DNA of 64,000 bases from Tricholoma matsutake. Taxonomy: Eukaryota; Basidiomycota; Agaricomycetes; Agaricales; Tricholomataceae. The position numbers and the translations under genes are program-made. Within the stretch, counting starts at the first letter, position 1. Each line of letters opens with the position of its first letter. Location of the stretch: NCBI GenBank assembly GCA_026075535.2, contig AP026547.1:10602001-10666000 (forward strand), in the 5' to 3' direction. The notes under the pieces were generated by a model. The model saw only the letters and a program-made list of their open reading frames with translations. It was not told the DNA's origin and did not search any database. This document shows, piece after piece, positions 22,258 through 34,282 of this stretch.

Positions 22258-23390
22258 ATGGATGCATCAGAACACTTTGATGCATCAGAACGCTTCGACG
22301 CGCTTGAAACCAATGTTTCCGGAATGTGCACGCAAATCGACTCGCTTGTAAATCTACGATTGAAAACTTCGTTAGGACCCTCCAGGCTAACCCTATGACC
22401 AATAGTTCCCCCTTTACGACTCCAAGCGCACCCAACAACAATGTTTTGCCAAACACATCCACTAAGGAACGTGCCCAGATCAAACCGTCCCCCCCGCTGA
22501 ATTTAATAGTGCACGTGCGCAGGGACATGCATTCCTTAATTCCTGTGAGTTATACATTAGTCTCCAGTCACATCAATTCGTCGATGAGGCTGCAAAAATT
22601 TATTGGGCCTTCACATACATGAAATCTGAATGCGCCTATCTCTATGTGGACCGTATCCTATGTCAAACTAAAGAACTCGGTTCTCTACCTTTCTCCACTT
22701 GGGGTGACTTTCAAGCTGAATTTGTACACCACTTCTGCCCCCTCAATGAACGCCACCCAGCAGTGACACGACTTGAGTCATCCACTTACCACCAGGGACA
22801 TTGATCCGTGGACAACTATATCGATGAGTTCATGGATTTGGTGGACATGGCAGGATATGGGAGTGGGTTACCAGTGGTGGTGAAGTTCTGAAGGGGGCTC
22901 AACCAAGAAATTCAGGACCAGATTGCACAGATGTTGGAAGGGCGCCCAGTGGACGATGATATCCTTGCTTGGTATGAAGCTGCTTCACTCTGTGATGAGA
23001 ACCGACTCAGAAATGCAGCGTTTAATGCTGCATTCCATGCTCCAACTACCACTCATATGCTCTACACCTTCAATTGAAGCCTCCCCCGCCCTAACCCCAT
23101 TCCTGTTCATCAAACTCCCACACCAGCCATCAATGTCCCAGTACCAATGGATGTTGATGCAGCTCGCAGCCGTGCACATAAGTTGGATCTCTGCTACCAT
23201 TGTGGGGAACCTGGACACAGGGCTGGAGCATGTCCCCATCGTCAGGATATCCGCATGCTCACCCCCGAGGGATGAGACAAACTCCTGCAAGATTTGTTGG
23301 CGCTTGTAGATTTTGAGGAAGCGAAGGATCAAGTTGCAGAGGAGATTAAGTTGGAAGTTGTAGAGGAACAGGATTTTCCTATTTGCAGTG
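22258..23390 (+). pseudogene. gag: Gag of G2-A
   Basis: The ATG at 22258 opens MDASEHFDASERFDALETNV, a short coiled segment. Frame changes follow, then a capsid-like region (YMKSECAYLYVDRILCQTK; YIDEFMDLVDMAGYGSG) and the zinc knuckle CYHCGEPGHRAGACP (about 23192-23236). Stops and frameshifts separate the blocks. Equivalent blocks in G2-B (54769-55872) are better preserved. Confidence 0.82.
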
Positions 23391-23391
23391 A

Positions 23392-25660
23392 GTGAATCGT
23401 ACACTCTCACTGCCTGTCCATAACCGCTTTGAAGTCTTGTCAGTTGAATCCCTGGAGAATGAATCCATTTCTGTGACTGCTCCCCTCTCTGACCCTTCGA
23501 AGTTGGCTAAAGACGTACCTGCTCTCCCCATCTCTCCTTCTACTCTACGTCCCAAAATTAAATCATGGGAGTGTAAACTACCACGCAAGTATATTGTGGC
23601 ATCCACTCCCTCTGCACATTCCTGAAACCTAGCCATCGAACTGCAGACAACCGACACTGGACAGATACTCGGTGTCTCTGCGCTCCTGGACTCTGGTGCG
23701 ACTGGTCTCTCCATCGATTCCCATCTGGTACAACAACATCACCTAAATACTCGCTCACTCTCACATCCAATACCTGTATATAACGTGGATGGATCCCCAA
23801 ATGAAGCTGGTGCCATCTGAGAGGTTGCAGACCTGGTTCTCCATTACAAAGATCATAGTGAGCATGCCCTTTTTGCTGTCACTCAATTAGGAAAGCAAAA
23901 GGTGATTTTGGGATATCCATGGCTTCGAGACCATAACCCAGAGGTCGACTGGCGTACTGGGGAGGTTACCATGAGCCGATGTCCATCCCGCTGTCGGACG
24001 TGTTTCACAGAAGCCAGGCAAGAACATCGTGGACAGAAGGCGGCAATACAACGTACTCAGAAGTGTCATGCTGGACCCCTGCCTATACCTGAAGTGGAAT
24101 TGGAAGGGGTTCCTGATCTAATGCCAGACTTGGATGATGATGATGAGGACCCAGAGGAAGTGGAGGAGGGTGATTGGATCTTCTACACTGCGATTCGCTC
24201 ATTGCATGAGGTGTGTGCCACATCGAACATATCACAATGCCTCGCCGAGGCCTTCCACAAAAACAACGCTGCTAAATCCTCTATTAACTTCTTACTCCCT
24301 CATCTCCATGAGTTTGAAGACGTGTTCTCCAAGGAGTCATTTGACTCTCTTCCTGTGCACAAGCCATGGGATCACGCGATCAAACTCACCCCCGGTGCAA
24401 CCCCTTCATCCTGCAAGGTCTATCCTCTCTCTCCGGAAGAACAACGGCAGCTTGACCAGTTCATTAACGAGCACCTGGCCTCTGGACGTATTCGACCATC
24501 GAAGTCACCCATGGCCTCTCCCTTTTTCTTTGTCAAGAAGAAGGATGGCTGACTTCGACTGGTTCAAGACTACAGAAGGCTCAACAACATCATGGTCAAA
24601 AATTGCTACCCACTACCCCTCATCTCCGAACTCATAAACCAGCTCCATGGAGCCCGATACTTCACCAAGCTCGATGTCTGTTGGGGCTATAATAATGTGA
24701 GGATAAAGGAGGGAGATGAGTGGAAGGCAGCCTTTCGTACCAACCATGGTCTTTTTGAACCACTTGTCATGTTCTTTGGCCTTACTAATACCTGCCACCT
24801 TTCAGACCATGATGAACGACATCTTCCACGACCCCATCCTCGAAGGCGTTGTCTGCATCTATCTCGATGACATCCTCATCTTCACTCGCACGGTTGAAGA
24901 GCACCATCGCATCACGTGCCTCATCCTAGAGCGACTTCGACGGTACAAACTCTACCTTCGTCAGGACAAATGTGAGTTCGAAAGGACCAAGATCGAGTAC
25001 CTCGGCCTGATTATCTCGGAGGGTCAAGTGGAGATGGATCCTATCAAGGTAAATGGGGTCACAGCTTGGCCGATGCCCACGAACAAGAAGGAGGTGCAGT
25101 CTTTCCTGGGCTTCATCAATTTCTATCGGTGTTTTATCAAGGATTTCTCACATCATGCATGACCACTGTTTGACTTGACAGGAAAGGAAGCATGGAGGTG
25201 GGATAATGCAAAACAGGAGGTGTTCAAAAAGCTTAAGGAGATGGTCACTTCCGCTCTGATCCTTACCTTTGCTGACGATTCGCATCCTTTTCGTGTAGAA
25301 GCCGATAGTTCTGACTTTGCAATGGGCACTGTGTTGTCTCAGCAGTCTCCAGAGGACCAGAAGTGGCATCCTGTTGCGTTCTACTCCAAAAGCCTTAGTG
25401 CTGTAGAGACAAACTACGAGATCCATGACAAGGAGATGTTGGCAATAATGTGTGCGCTTGAGGAGTGGCGACACTTCCTCGAGGATGCCCAACACAAGGT
25501 GGAAATTTGGACGGATCACAAGAATCTCGAGTACTTCATGACGGCCAAGAAATTGAACCGTCGTCAAGCTCATTGGTCCCTGTATCTATCTAGATTCGAC
25601 TTCTCCTTGCACTACCGTCCGGGTCGCAGCATGGAGAAGACCGATGCCCTATCCTGATGT
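23392..25660 (+). pseudogene. pol: Protease, RT and RNase H of G2-A
   Basis: The protease active site is ALLDSGATGLSI (Asp at 23689-23691, CTG GAC). A DWRTGEVTM linker follows, then RT with [16 protein letters not shown] (motif A, Asp kept, CTC GAT). The frame breaks at about 24791 where two bases present in G2-B are missing. It continues in a new frame through YLDDILIFT and RNase H (VEADSSDFAMGTVLSQQS, HDKEMLAIM). A TGA near 24550 and another near 25160 interrupt it. Confidence 0.88.
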
Positions 25661-25699
25661 GCAGACCATGGGGATGGCAGCAGTGACAACCAAAACATT

Positions 25700-27292
25700 G
25701 TGCTGTTGCAGCCAGACCTGTTCACCATTCGGGCACTGGAAGGCATTGCACCCCAGGGCGAGGAGCAGGACATCCTATGTGACATTCATCACGCAAACCA
25801 TAGCAGTTTACATGAGGATGTTGTCGCCCGAGCTGTTAAAGAACTGAGGAAGGGATCGACCCTTTCCTTACGTGCAGCAGAGTGGGCTGAAAAGGAGGAC
25901 TTATTGTATTTCAGGGATCACATCTATGTTCCCAATGACCCAGACCTTCACCGGCGCATCATATCCCAACACCATGACTCACAGATTGCTGGCCACCCCA
26001 GATGCTGGAAGACCTTGGAGCTCACCTCACGGAACTATTGGTGGCCACAAATGTCATGGCTCATTGGTCAGTATTGTCGCACTTGTGACCTTTGCTTACG
26101 CACCAAGGTTCCTTGTCACAAGCCTATTGGTGAGCTACACCCTCTTCCTGTTCCAGAGAGTCGTTGGGATGTTGTCAGCATCGACTTTGTGGTGGAATTG
26201 CCAGAGTCAAATGGGTTTGATGTGGTGATGTGCACAGTTGACTCAGTGGGAAAATGCGCTCACTTCATTCCCACTCACACCACTTTCAGTGCCCTAGGTG
26301 CCGCTCGACTCTAGCTCCACCACATGTGGAAATTACATGGATTTCCTGGTGCCATCCTCTTGGATCGTGGCCCTCAGTTCATGGCAGAGTTCACTCGTGA
26401 GCTGTACCGACTCCTGGGGATCAAACTCCTCGCTTCAACTGCTTATCACCCACAAACTGATGGCCAGACGGAGCGAGTCAACCAGGAACTGGAGCAGTAC
26501 ATCCACCTCTTTGTCAATGAATGCCAGGACGATTGGGATGATCTCCTTCCTTTGGCTGAGTTCGGATACAACAACCATGTCCATGCTTCCACTCAACAGA
26601 CCCCTTTCCTCTTAGACACTGGATGACATCCACGCATGGGATTTGAACCTTGCCAAACTCCCTCACACATCGAGACAGTGAATGAGTTCACAGAACGCAT
26701 GAGGGATAGCTTGGAGGAGGCAAGGGCAGCCTTAGCAAAGGCAAAGGACGACATGGCGCAATTTTACAACCAATGCCACTCCCCAACCCCTCAGTACAAG
26801 GTTGGTGATCGAGTTTATCTTGACTCCAGTGACGTCTCCACTACACGTCCATCCAAAAAACTCGCTCATTGCTTCTTGGGACCTTTCCCCATTGTCAAGT
26901 GCGTTGGAATGCATGCCTATCGTCTATGCCTCCCAGCCTCCATGTCCAGACTCCATCCCATCTTCCATGTCGTCAAATTGCTTCCAGCTCCCCCAGATCC
27001 ATTCCTGGGATGCCATTCACACCCACCACCACCACCTACAGTGATCGAGGGAGAACCCCAATACGAAGTCAAGTCAATCTTGGACAGCCGTTTGCGTCAA
27101 GGAAAACTCCAGTATTTGGTACATTGGAAGGGTTATGGATATGAGGAGAACTCATGGGTCAAAGAGTCTGACATAAATGCCCCTCGGTTAATCAAGGAAT
27201 TCCACCGACAGCACACTGCTGCACCGCGTCACATTCAAGTCACAGACTTTGGTTGTATGCGATTTCGAATGCATTGGGGAGATGCATCTTAG
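25700..27292 (+). pseudogene. pol: Integrase and chromodomain of G2-A
   Basis: The zinc segment (HHDSQIAGHPRCWKTL ... CRTCDLC) is followed by the first catalytic Asp in DVVSIDFVVELP, then an in-frame TAG (26312-26314). The second Asp (LLDRGPQFMAEF) and the downstream core (YHPQTDGQTERVNQELE) follow, with the chromodomain near 27056-27170 (QYLVHWKGYGYEENSW). The same TAG occurs at the same codon in G2-B. A polypurine tract AGAGAGGGGGTGA (27291-27303) precedes the 3' LTR. Confidence 0.9.
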
Positions 27293-27303
27293 AGAGGGGG
27301 TGA

Positions 27304-27729
27304 TGTAAGGGGACTAGGGGGGTGCCCTGTGTGTTTTTCCTATTTTTTATGTTTGTCCTATATTTTTCCCCACCTCATTTCCTTCTATTCTTCATTTTCT
27401 ATGATTTTTCCGGATTTTATTACTAATTTTCCCTTGCTATCATGTTTGTACATGTTGACACTTTTATATTTAGAGGCGGAGGACCCCTTCCGACACATAC
27501 CCCTTGGTATGATGTCATTCGGCGGCCTTGATCCGCCTATCTCCGCCTTTTTCTATTTTTAGGTTATATTTGATTTTTGTCGTCTTCACATATACTGGGC
27601 ATCAGCAAGGGGATCCTTAGAGTTTTCTCTTCAGATTTCCCTTTGCTAGGTGTGTCCCCAATGCCTGTATTATGTAGTATAATTTTAACTTTGGATTTCC
27701 CTTTGCTAGAGGCTTATGTTGCCCTTATA
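27304..27729 (+). repeat. 3' LTR of G2-A
   Basis: 426 bp, single-unit form, with TGTAAGGGGACTAGG start and CCCTTATA end; flanked by ATAGA. Confidence 0.94.
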
Positions 27730-27734
27730 ATAGA

Positions 27735-28142
27735 CAAATATGCACATGTAGTATGGGCAAACAAGATCGAGAGACATGCTGCAGCAATCCCAGATACTGA
27801 TGGCCTACTAATCAACAAAACCCGGAAAGCCATGCCAAAGCATTATGGAAGGTAATAGGAACCACACACACTGACTGGGCATCTTTTTGCAGAGTGATAT
27901 GCACAGTAACTCTATTACAGATTAACAAGGCAAAAGAGGAAGAAATAGAAGCACAGGATTTACAAAACATGGTGAAGAGTTTACAGGACACATGCAGTAC
28001 CTTGATGAGGGACATCACAAGTATGTTCCAAAGACTCACCAGGAGCATGCCCTCCCCCACCCTGAGGTTCTCACCACCTCAGATACAACCTGTCAACACA
28101 CAGATCAGGCACCCCTCACAACCATCTGACATGAACAACTGA
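27735..28142 (+). pseudogene. gag: Gag of element C, continued after G2-A
   Basis: With G2-A and one ATAGA removed the frame reads through VKTQGIDKYAHVVWANKIER to a TAA near 27853, then continues as THTDWASFCRV (in another frame) and a long helical stretch (EEEIEAQDLQNMVKSLQ). The end is Pro-rich (MPSPTLRFSPPQIQPVN). It fits the C-terminal half of a Ty3-like Gag, with no zinc knuckle visible. Confidence 0.65.
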
Positions 28143-28637
28143 CCTATAACACACATGAACATTGTTGACTTGTACAGCATGCAGAGCAAGGATGACCACA
28201 AGATCGCAGTACCATTTCAATATACAATCAAATTAAACAGCCCACAAGAAGAGATTGTATGACTAAAGAGCACCTTCAACAATGGTGCCATGGTAAATGC
28301 AGTGGATTTAAAGTCATTTCAACAAGTCAAACACTGCCTGAAATCCCTTGAAAAATCAGACTGAATCTTACACATGGCAGATGGTCAACTTGTACCTTCA
28401 GCAGGAATCTGGAATGGGGAAGTCACAGTTGGGAACACCACACACAGTGGAACCTTTGAAGTCTTTGACAGCAATGGCACCTGTGTAGTATTGTTTGGAA
28501 AACCTTTACTAAAAACAATTAAAGCAGTCCACGATTACGATTTAGATATAGTAAGAATCCCCAACAGCAGCAATAATTGGACAGAACTACAGAAACAGCA
28601 CCAACAAGGGGATCACCATGTGTTCCCCTCAAGGTGA
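28143..28637 (+). pseudogene. Protease-like domain of element C
   Basis: The active-site loop reads STFNNGAMVNAVD, where relatives have D-N/D-G; the Asp is Asn (TTC AAC). Downstream, MADGQLVPSAGIWNGEVTVG, GTFEVFDSNG and VLFGKPLLKTIKAVHDYD match the retropepsin-like domain that precedes RT in this Gypsy group, as I recall it. Stops at 28261 and 28363 interrupt it. Confidence 0.68.
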
Positions 28638-29503
28638 GTTTCACACACTAGTAATAATGAATCAGACAACAGCACAGATATAGTACACTTAGAACATGAG
28701 AAAAATATCAACCAACCTGGTCAAGCACCAAACCACAAGATTCCACCAGCTGTTTCAGTAGAAGAAGAACAGAGCATGGATGCTGAAGAATCACAAATTC
28801 CACAGACACCAACACAACAAAGGAACCCACAATGGTCAAAAGAAGAATGGGAAAAGTGGTGAACTGATAACAATAAGGAACCAAAGAAATCATGGGGGGA
28901 ATGAACAACAGCCAAACACAACAGACTGGGAAGAGTATCTTCAAAGGGGGTTAATTCAAGTCATCCACCTGTTTCCCCACCTGAGGCAACAGTCACTGAC
29001 AATCATATCCCTAGCACAGATGCAGAACCTGAACAAGAAGACAATATATGGCATATCAACACTATGTCTCCAAATGACAATGTTGGGGTTGAACAAAAAT
29101 TACTAACCAACAACCTTGATAAAGGGGTGTGCACTCACCACACAGACCCATTCAAGGCTGAGCATGTAGATGCCATGCTCTCTGAACTCACCATAGGAGA
29201 TGACCTAACTGAAGAGCAGCACATAGGTATTGTGAATTTACTACATGAGTTTGTTGACTGTTTTGCACTGTCTATGAGTGAGGTAACTGTGGTACCAGGA
29301 ACTACCCACAAGCTGAACATACCCAATGGCACAACATTTAGAAAGAAGGTAAACCAATGACTGCTCAGCCCCTCACAGAGAGAATACTTCAATGGTGTGC
29401 TTGATAAGATGCTGGATGCAGGTATTATTGCACCAATTGACCACAGGGATGTCAAATCCTGTGGAGTGACCACACTGGCAAAGACTATGATGGCAAAGGA
29501 CTA
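28638..29503 (+). pseudogene. pol: Linker and RT N-terminus of element C
   Basis: A hydrophilic linker (VSVEEEQSMDAEESQIPQTP; WSKEEWEKW then TGA) leads to MLSELTIGDDLTEEQHIGIV, EFVDCFALSMSEV, GTTHKLNIPNGTTFRKKVNQ, TGA and YFNGVLDKMLDAGIIAPIDH, the region before RT motif 1 in Ty3 polyproteins. The similarity ends around 29500, before the catalytic palm. The remaining pol is absent. Confidence 0.68.
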
Positions 29504-29529
29504 AACATTGATGAATTGCAGCACAAGCA

Positions 29530-30018
29530 GCAACACCCAGATGCTTATCACAAGACTGTACACCCTCCTGGAGATTCTTCATTCCATGACCAATAGACAT
29601 GCAAGGATGAACATGAAGAATATGATTAGTGGGGTCCACATTGCATGTGAACACAAAGACCAGCTTTTTGGGCTTCTGATGGTCATCCACCTCACAATGG
29701 AGAGTGATATTAAAGTGATCATAAACCTTGGAATGCCAGGTAGACTTGGAAGCCTCTGAAAAAAACAAGACAATGTTCATGAGTTCCATCATAGTACTGG
29801 CATGAGAATTGACATGTATCGATAATCGCACTATCAGATAGGGACCATACCTCAGCATCTGTCTTGCCCACAATAGTCTTTTTTGCAGCACGAGCCTTTA
29901 CAGGAGAGATAAGGACAGCAGGAGTTGCAAAGTCTGTATCTGAGTCCTCAGTAGATGTCTCAGCAGTCAATTGAGCACTAGTAACTCTTCTAGCAGCTGG
30001 AAAACATCCCTGGTGCAT
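29530..30018 (-). pseudogene. hAT-like transposase N-terminus with BED-type zinc-finger region
   Basis: The minus strand starts at the ATG at 30018 (MHQGCFPAARRVTSAQ) and has a Ser/Thr/Asp-rich stretch up to KTIVGKTDAE. A GTATGG donor at 29850 and a TTTTTTTCAG acceptor at 29755 delimit a possible 96-bp intron. The next block reads ASKSTWHSKVYDHFN, VFVFTCNVDP and MKNLQEGVQSCDKH, which resembles the BED-like region before the hAT core in basidiomycete transposases. The splice phase is off by one, so either an indel or another donor is involved. The catalytic core is absent. Confidence 0.5.
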
Positions 30019-30239
30019 TGTTTAGCACTACAGAGGGAAGTGATGGGGGGAAACAACCACGAAATGGCTGCCAGATGTCATTCAACAGCTTTGGACAGCC
30101 TCAATAAGTGGAGTTTGAATATCTATATTCAAGGTGTACCATGTAAATGGGTCCTGTGCTTGAAGAAGCTTGCCATTGCAGGTCTTCCCAGACGCAGGAG
30201 CTGTTACATGGCGCCACCACTACCGGAGCACCCCCAACC

Positions 30240-31620
30240 ACCGCTGTGAGCAACTGCTCATGGGGTGGGAGTGGGGAGCAATGGGGATGGGGATGATGGG
30301 GAGAAGAATGGCAATGTGGGAGGACAAACGACAGGGAGGGGGATGGCAGAGATGACAACAACAGTGGGGAGGTGGATGGCAGAGAAGACAACAATGGCAA
30401 GGAGGTGGATGGCAGAGAAGACAACAACAGGGAGGGGGATGACAACAGGGAGGGGGATGACAACAGGGAGGAGGAGGAGGACAACAGGGAGGAGGAGGAG
30501 GAGGACAAAGATGGGACAAGGACAGGATGATACCAAGCCCCCCCACTAACAATGGACAACCCGACACCTGTACCTGCTGCTGTGAGCAACTGCTCGCAGG
30601 GTGGACCACAGGTGCTACATATAACACTGGCTGCCACCACCCCCCTCACTGGCTTTTAAGCAAGTGGGGGGTTCTCTTGTTTCATTCTAGTACATGCTGA
30701 CTACTGCTGCCTCCTCCCTCACTCCAATAGTGAGGGGGGTTCTTTTGTTTCTTTCTTGTCAACACCAGCTGCCACCACCCCCTCCCTCACTCCAACAGCA
30801 AAGGGGGGAATTCTTGTGTTTCACTCTAGTTTATTTTGTTCTAGTTGATTTATTATAAGTATATATGTATTGTACATAGTATATACAGTCCATACTATAA
30901 TAAATGGTGCTGCTCGAGAACTGTGCAGTGTGGGGTAACTGCAGGGTTTGAGAAAAATTTAAATGCATGAATTCTGTGGGTAACCTTGTGATAAACATGG
31001 CACCTGTACCCAGGCCATAGAGATATGGTGTTCATGGGTAGCGGTTCAACTGAAGACACTGGGGCTGGGATAGGGATCCACCCTGTGAGCAGATGCTCAT
31101 GGCAGTGTTGTTGTGGGCCCGTCATAACCATTGAGGTAGGCCAGGGAGTGACAGTTGTTCCCCCTGTTCCTGCAACACAGGGGGGGTCTTGCTCCGCAAG
31201 CAGCTGCTCATGGGCATGGGTTTCATCTCGTAGGGATCCACCCTGTGAGCAGATGCTCACGGCAGTGGCATTAGTACCTAAAAGGTTTGTTAGTAAAATG
31301 AAAATGAAACAAGAAAAGAAAAAAACACACCTGTGGCCCAAGAGACGTCGACAATGTCTCTTGGGCCTTTTTTTGTTCAGTTTCCCTCGTCCTCATCACC
31401 TTCCAGTCATCAGTCTTCATTCCAGGGCATTTCTAATGCCCACCTTGTGTGTACGAGCCCCTCACATCCCATTTGGATGGGGAGGAGGGGTGGGCATGTG
31501 TCGTTGTAAAAAGTAGTAGAAAACCTAAAAACAATAGAAAAAACCAATTAGTACTTGAAAAAGAATGAAAACAACAATGAAAATACTTAGTTTACTTAGT
31601 GTTAAGGGGCCTGAGGCCCT
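30240..31620. repeat. H-family segment 4: palindromes, hairpins and low-complexity DNA
   Basis: The segment contains GAGCA-x-TGCTC palindromes near 30247, 30588, 31085, 31192 and 31246, a purine-rich minisatellite (30390-30520), short GC hairpins near 30660-30800 (CCTCCCTCACTCCAATAGTGAGGGGGG-like), a 33-bp perfect-type hairpin GGCCCAAGAGACGT/ATGTCTCTTGGGCC (31335-31367), and a CTCACATCCCATTTG-GATGGGGAGGAGG motif also found at 37290 and 61530. No terminal repeats were found. Open frames here are low-complexity shadows. Confidence 0.6.
30390..30520. repeat. Purine-rich GGGAGG minisatellite
   Basis: Degenerate tandem copies of about 18-20 bp (ACAACAGGGAGGGGGATG). G-runs of three or more are closely spaced, which could form G-quadruplexes. 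Confidence 0.7.
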
Positions 31621-32149
31621 TCAACATGAGTCAATGGTTGTCAATGTCCAAATACACATGCAATGTGGCACTCTTGCAGCCACATGGTTCGCCGTTGGCT
31701 CAGCAGCCTGTTGATGGAGTGGAATGGTGTTGGCAGCTGTTGATGGTGGTTGGAGGTGGTTGGGTCAGAAGGAAGAGGTGGTGGTGGGCAGCATTGATGG
31801 TGGTGGTGGTGGTGGTGGTTGTGGTGGTTGTGTGCAGATCCATAGTGGCGATATCGATCATCAGTGGTGTGGCAATGGTCCACAACGGTTGTGTTGACTG
31901 CCAACACTCCATGGTCTTGGTAATCAATGGGTTGGCAATTCTAATACCATAGTAACTGTGCAGAACCCATGACCTGAACCCACAGATTTTACCATACCTG
32001 TACCCATGTCATTCCTTCCCAAGACTATATTAATATAATATTACTCATTTATTTAAATTTAATAGTAACCATCCATTCATCCATGGATATCACCCATGCA
32101 ATATCCATATCCATATCCATCCATCCATATATCATATCCATGGATGGTC
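31621..32149. other. Microsatellite-rich stretch without gene
   Basis: A GGT run lies at about 31797-31830 and a CCAT/ATCC run at about 32060-32150. Between them is AT-rich sequence with no recognised feature. Confidence 0.6.
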
Positions 32150-33600
32150 ATCCGGTCTTATCTGTGGGACAAATTCTACCTCATGGCTGCTCATTTACAT
32201 GCCAAGACTACAACATGTTCCCTTGCAGGCCTAACACCTTGGGAATTATGGTATGAGAGAAAACCTGACTACTCTTACCTCCCTGAAATTGAATGCAGGG
32301 TGTTTGTGCTTATCCCCTAGAAGGATAATCCCAAGATTTATGAGTGGTCAATTGAATGCATCTTGGTAGGTTATGACCTGAAATCAAAGTCATATTGATG
32401 TTATGACCACACAATGCATAAGGTCCATAGTTCATATCATGTCAGATTCTTTGAGAGCCATGATGGCCATTTACCACCCCCACCCACCACATTACAGGAG
32501 GATGGAAATATTGACTCCATTGGGAGCCGACCCCCCTTCCTGGGTCCCATCTTACAAAATGATGTTGATGATGAGTCTTTTCATGACTTCGCTGTCCCTG
32601 ATACACATTGTCATAACACTGCCCCACTGGTACCACCACCAGCCCAGTCAATATGTTGGTCAACCCACATGCTGATACCCACTGAGAGGAATCCTAATGG
32701 TGGCCCTGCAGTTACCAGAACTGCTGCTGCCATGCATGACTCTGGAAAGTGCTGCTCAGATCAAGGAGGCATGGTGGGAATGTTGGGCTGCACTTGTCGC
32801 TGCCAGATCTGATCATGTCCCAGATCAGTCCACCGATCATGATCCTGATGTCATGGAAGAACTCTGCCAATCATTTGATAATCTTGATCTGGGCGATCAG
32901 GCACATCAACTTCAGGCCCTGATCTCAGAAATGGCAGATTTTGATCCAGAATCACTTCAATTTGGGGATGAGCCAAAAACTTGGGATGAGGCCAAGAACT
33001 CAGCTGATGCAGTGCATTGGGAACATGGATACCGCAATTAATTGAACTCATTGAAGGAGATGGGAGTCTAGAAGTTGATACCTCAGTCTGAGGTCCTACC
33101 AGGGAAGCATATTAGATGTGGGAAACCTGTCTTCCACATCAAGCATGATGAAGCGGGCACCGCTATTAGGTGGAAGGTACATCTTGTTTTCAGAGGTCAT
33201 GAGCAGATTTATGGCAGGGATTACACTAAAACCACCTCACCAACCACATGCATGGAATCTTGGTGAATTCTCTTACACATCACCGCCTCTCTCAGATGGG
33301 ACACACAACAAATTGATATAAAACTGCTTTTCTCTATGGCTTACTCCTGGATGACAAAATTCAATATATGCAGCAGCCTACAGGATTCAAAGAGCCAGGC
33401 AAGGAGGACTGGGTTTGGCAGCTCCAGCGTGGCCTGTATGGTATGAAGCAGAGTGGACATATTTGGAATCAGACTCTCAATGCACAAATGCTCAATTGGG
33501 GATTCACCTGCCTTTCTTGTGAATCCTGTATCTATTACCCCAAAACCGACACTGGTATGATAATTGCTGCTGTCCATGTTGACGATTCACATAGGTAAGC
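32150..33600 (+). pseudogene. pol: Copia element 2 (integrase end to RT), decayed
   Basis: Matches Copia element 1 in the same order: AHLHAKTTTCSLAGLTPWEL, then the RT leader (DLGDQAHQLQALISEM; DEPKTWDEAKNSADAVHW), KTTSPTTCMESW and motif A QIDIK (ATT GAT, Asp kept). It continues further than copy 1, to LQRGLYGMKQSGHIWNQTL and the catalytic box VHVDDS at about 33575-33595. Stops occur at 32320, 33039, 33071 and 33266. It ends where the KDZ inverted-repeat copies begin. Confidence 0.87.
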
Positions 33601-33904
33601 TACATTGTATCGAATGATATGACCTATCAAATGTATACACTGTATCGAATGATACAGGTTTGATGGACACTGTCAAACTCACTATATAAAGTCACTATAC
33701 TATACTAACCAACGACTACATTGTACACTGATTATTATACCTTACAATAGACATGCATTAGGAGTGTAATACAGACATTAGTAACATTTGAAATGCACTG
33801 GGCACAGACATGGCCACAGACATGGCCACAGACATGGCCACAGGGATGGCCAGGGCATCGCCATCGGGCACAGACATGGGAATGGGCAATATTAACCTAT
33901 GAAT
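33601..33904. repeat. Second, diverged copy of the KDZ left end
   Basis: TTTGATGGACACTGTCAAACTCACTATA and following sequence resemble 33935-34075, in the same orientation. The segment includes an ATGGCCACAGAC minisatellite at 33808-33850. It looks like a second end of a related element outside the KDZ left terminus. Confidence 0.65.
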
Positions 33905-34225
33905 ACTATTGACTGTATACATTGTATTATCTGTTTTGATGGACACCATCAAACTCACTATATATTTGTACATACTCTATTAATTAACTAATGACTACAT
34001 TACTACTTTACTTGCTGTACTGTACAGATAGACATGCCTTAAGAACATATACAGACATTAGTAATGTTTGAAATGCAATTGCAGGGAAAGGGGACAGGGA
34101 CAGGGACAGGGACAGGGATGGGGATGGGGATGGGGACAGGGACGGGAATGGGGAAGTGGCACTGACATCAGAGCTTGACAGGACCACAAAAAAAATGATA
34201 TTACTACAATGAATCATGATGTACA
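33905..34225 (+). repeat. KDZ left terminal inverted repeat
   Basis: Matches the reverse complement of about 46000-46215 with few mismatches. An inserted GGGACAGGGACAGG minisatellite (34085-34145) interrupts the similarity, which resumes at GGCACTGACATCAGAGCTTG. Confidence 0.85.
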
Positions 34226-34282
34226 TTAAGAACAGAATACAGACAAAAGCTACATAGATGTATATAATGAGTAAGGTATTAA

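Larger units (their letters stand above)
21449..27729 (+). mobile_element. Complete Ty3/Gypsy element G2-A
   Basis: A 6,281-bp plus-strand element with LTRs at 21449-22091 and 27304-27729 (TGTAAGGGGACTAGG ... TTGCCCTTATA). A 5-bp target duplication ATAGA is present at 21444-21448 and 27730-27734. The order is Gag with CCHC, protease, RT, RNase H, integrase, chromodomain. It lies inside element C, whose frame runs across the empty site. Multiple stops and a 2-nt deletion in RT make it inactive. G2-B at 54177 is its near-identical sister. Confidence 0.95.

Noticed and set aside
30101..30649. 182-codon Ser/Leu-rich minus-strand ORF
   Set aside because: It is the translation of a purine-rich minisatellite and shifts composition with frame; no start context or domain.
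31025..31516. 163-codon plus ORF near 31025-31516
   Set aside because: It runs through the GGGCC hairpin and module sequences shared with H elements, has no domain, and differs in frame from the homologous segments.
32060..32150. Telomere-like repeat
   Set aside because: The CCAT/ATCC run does not match the TTAGGG telomere of basidiomycetes and is flanked by Copia coding sequence.
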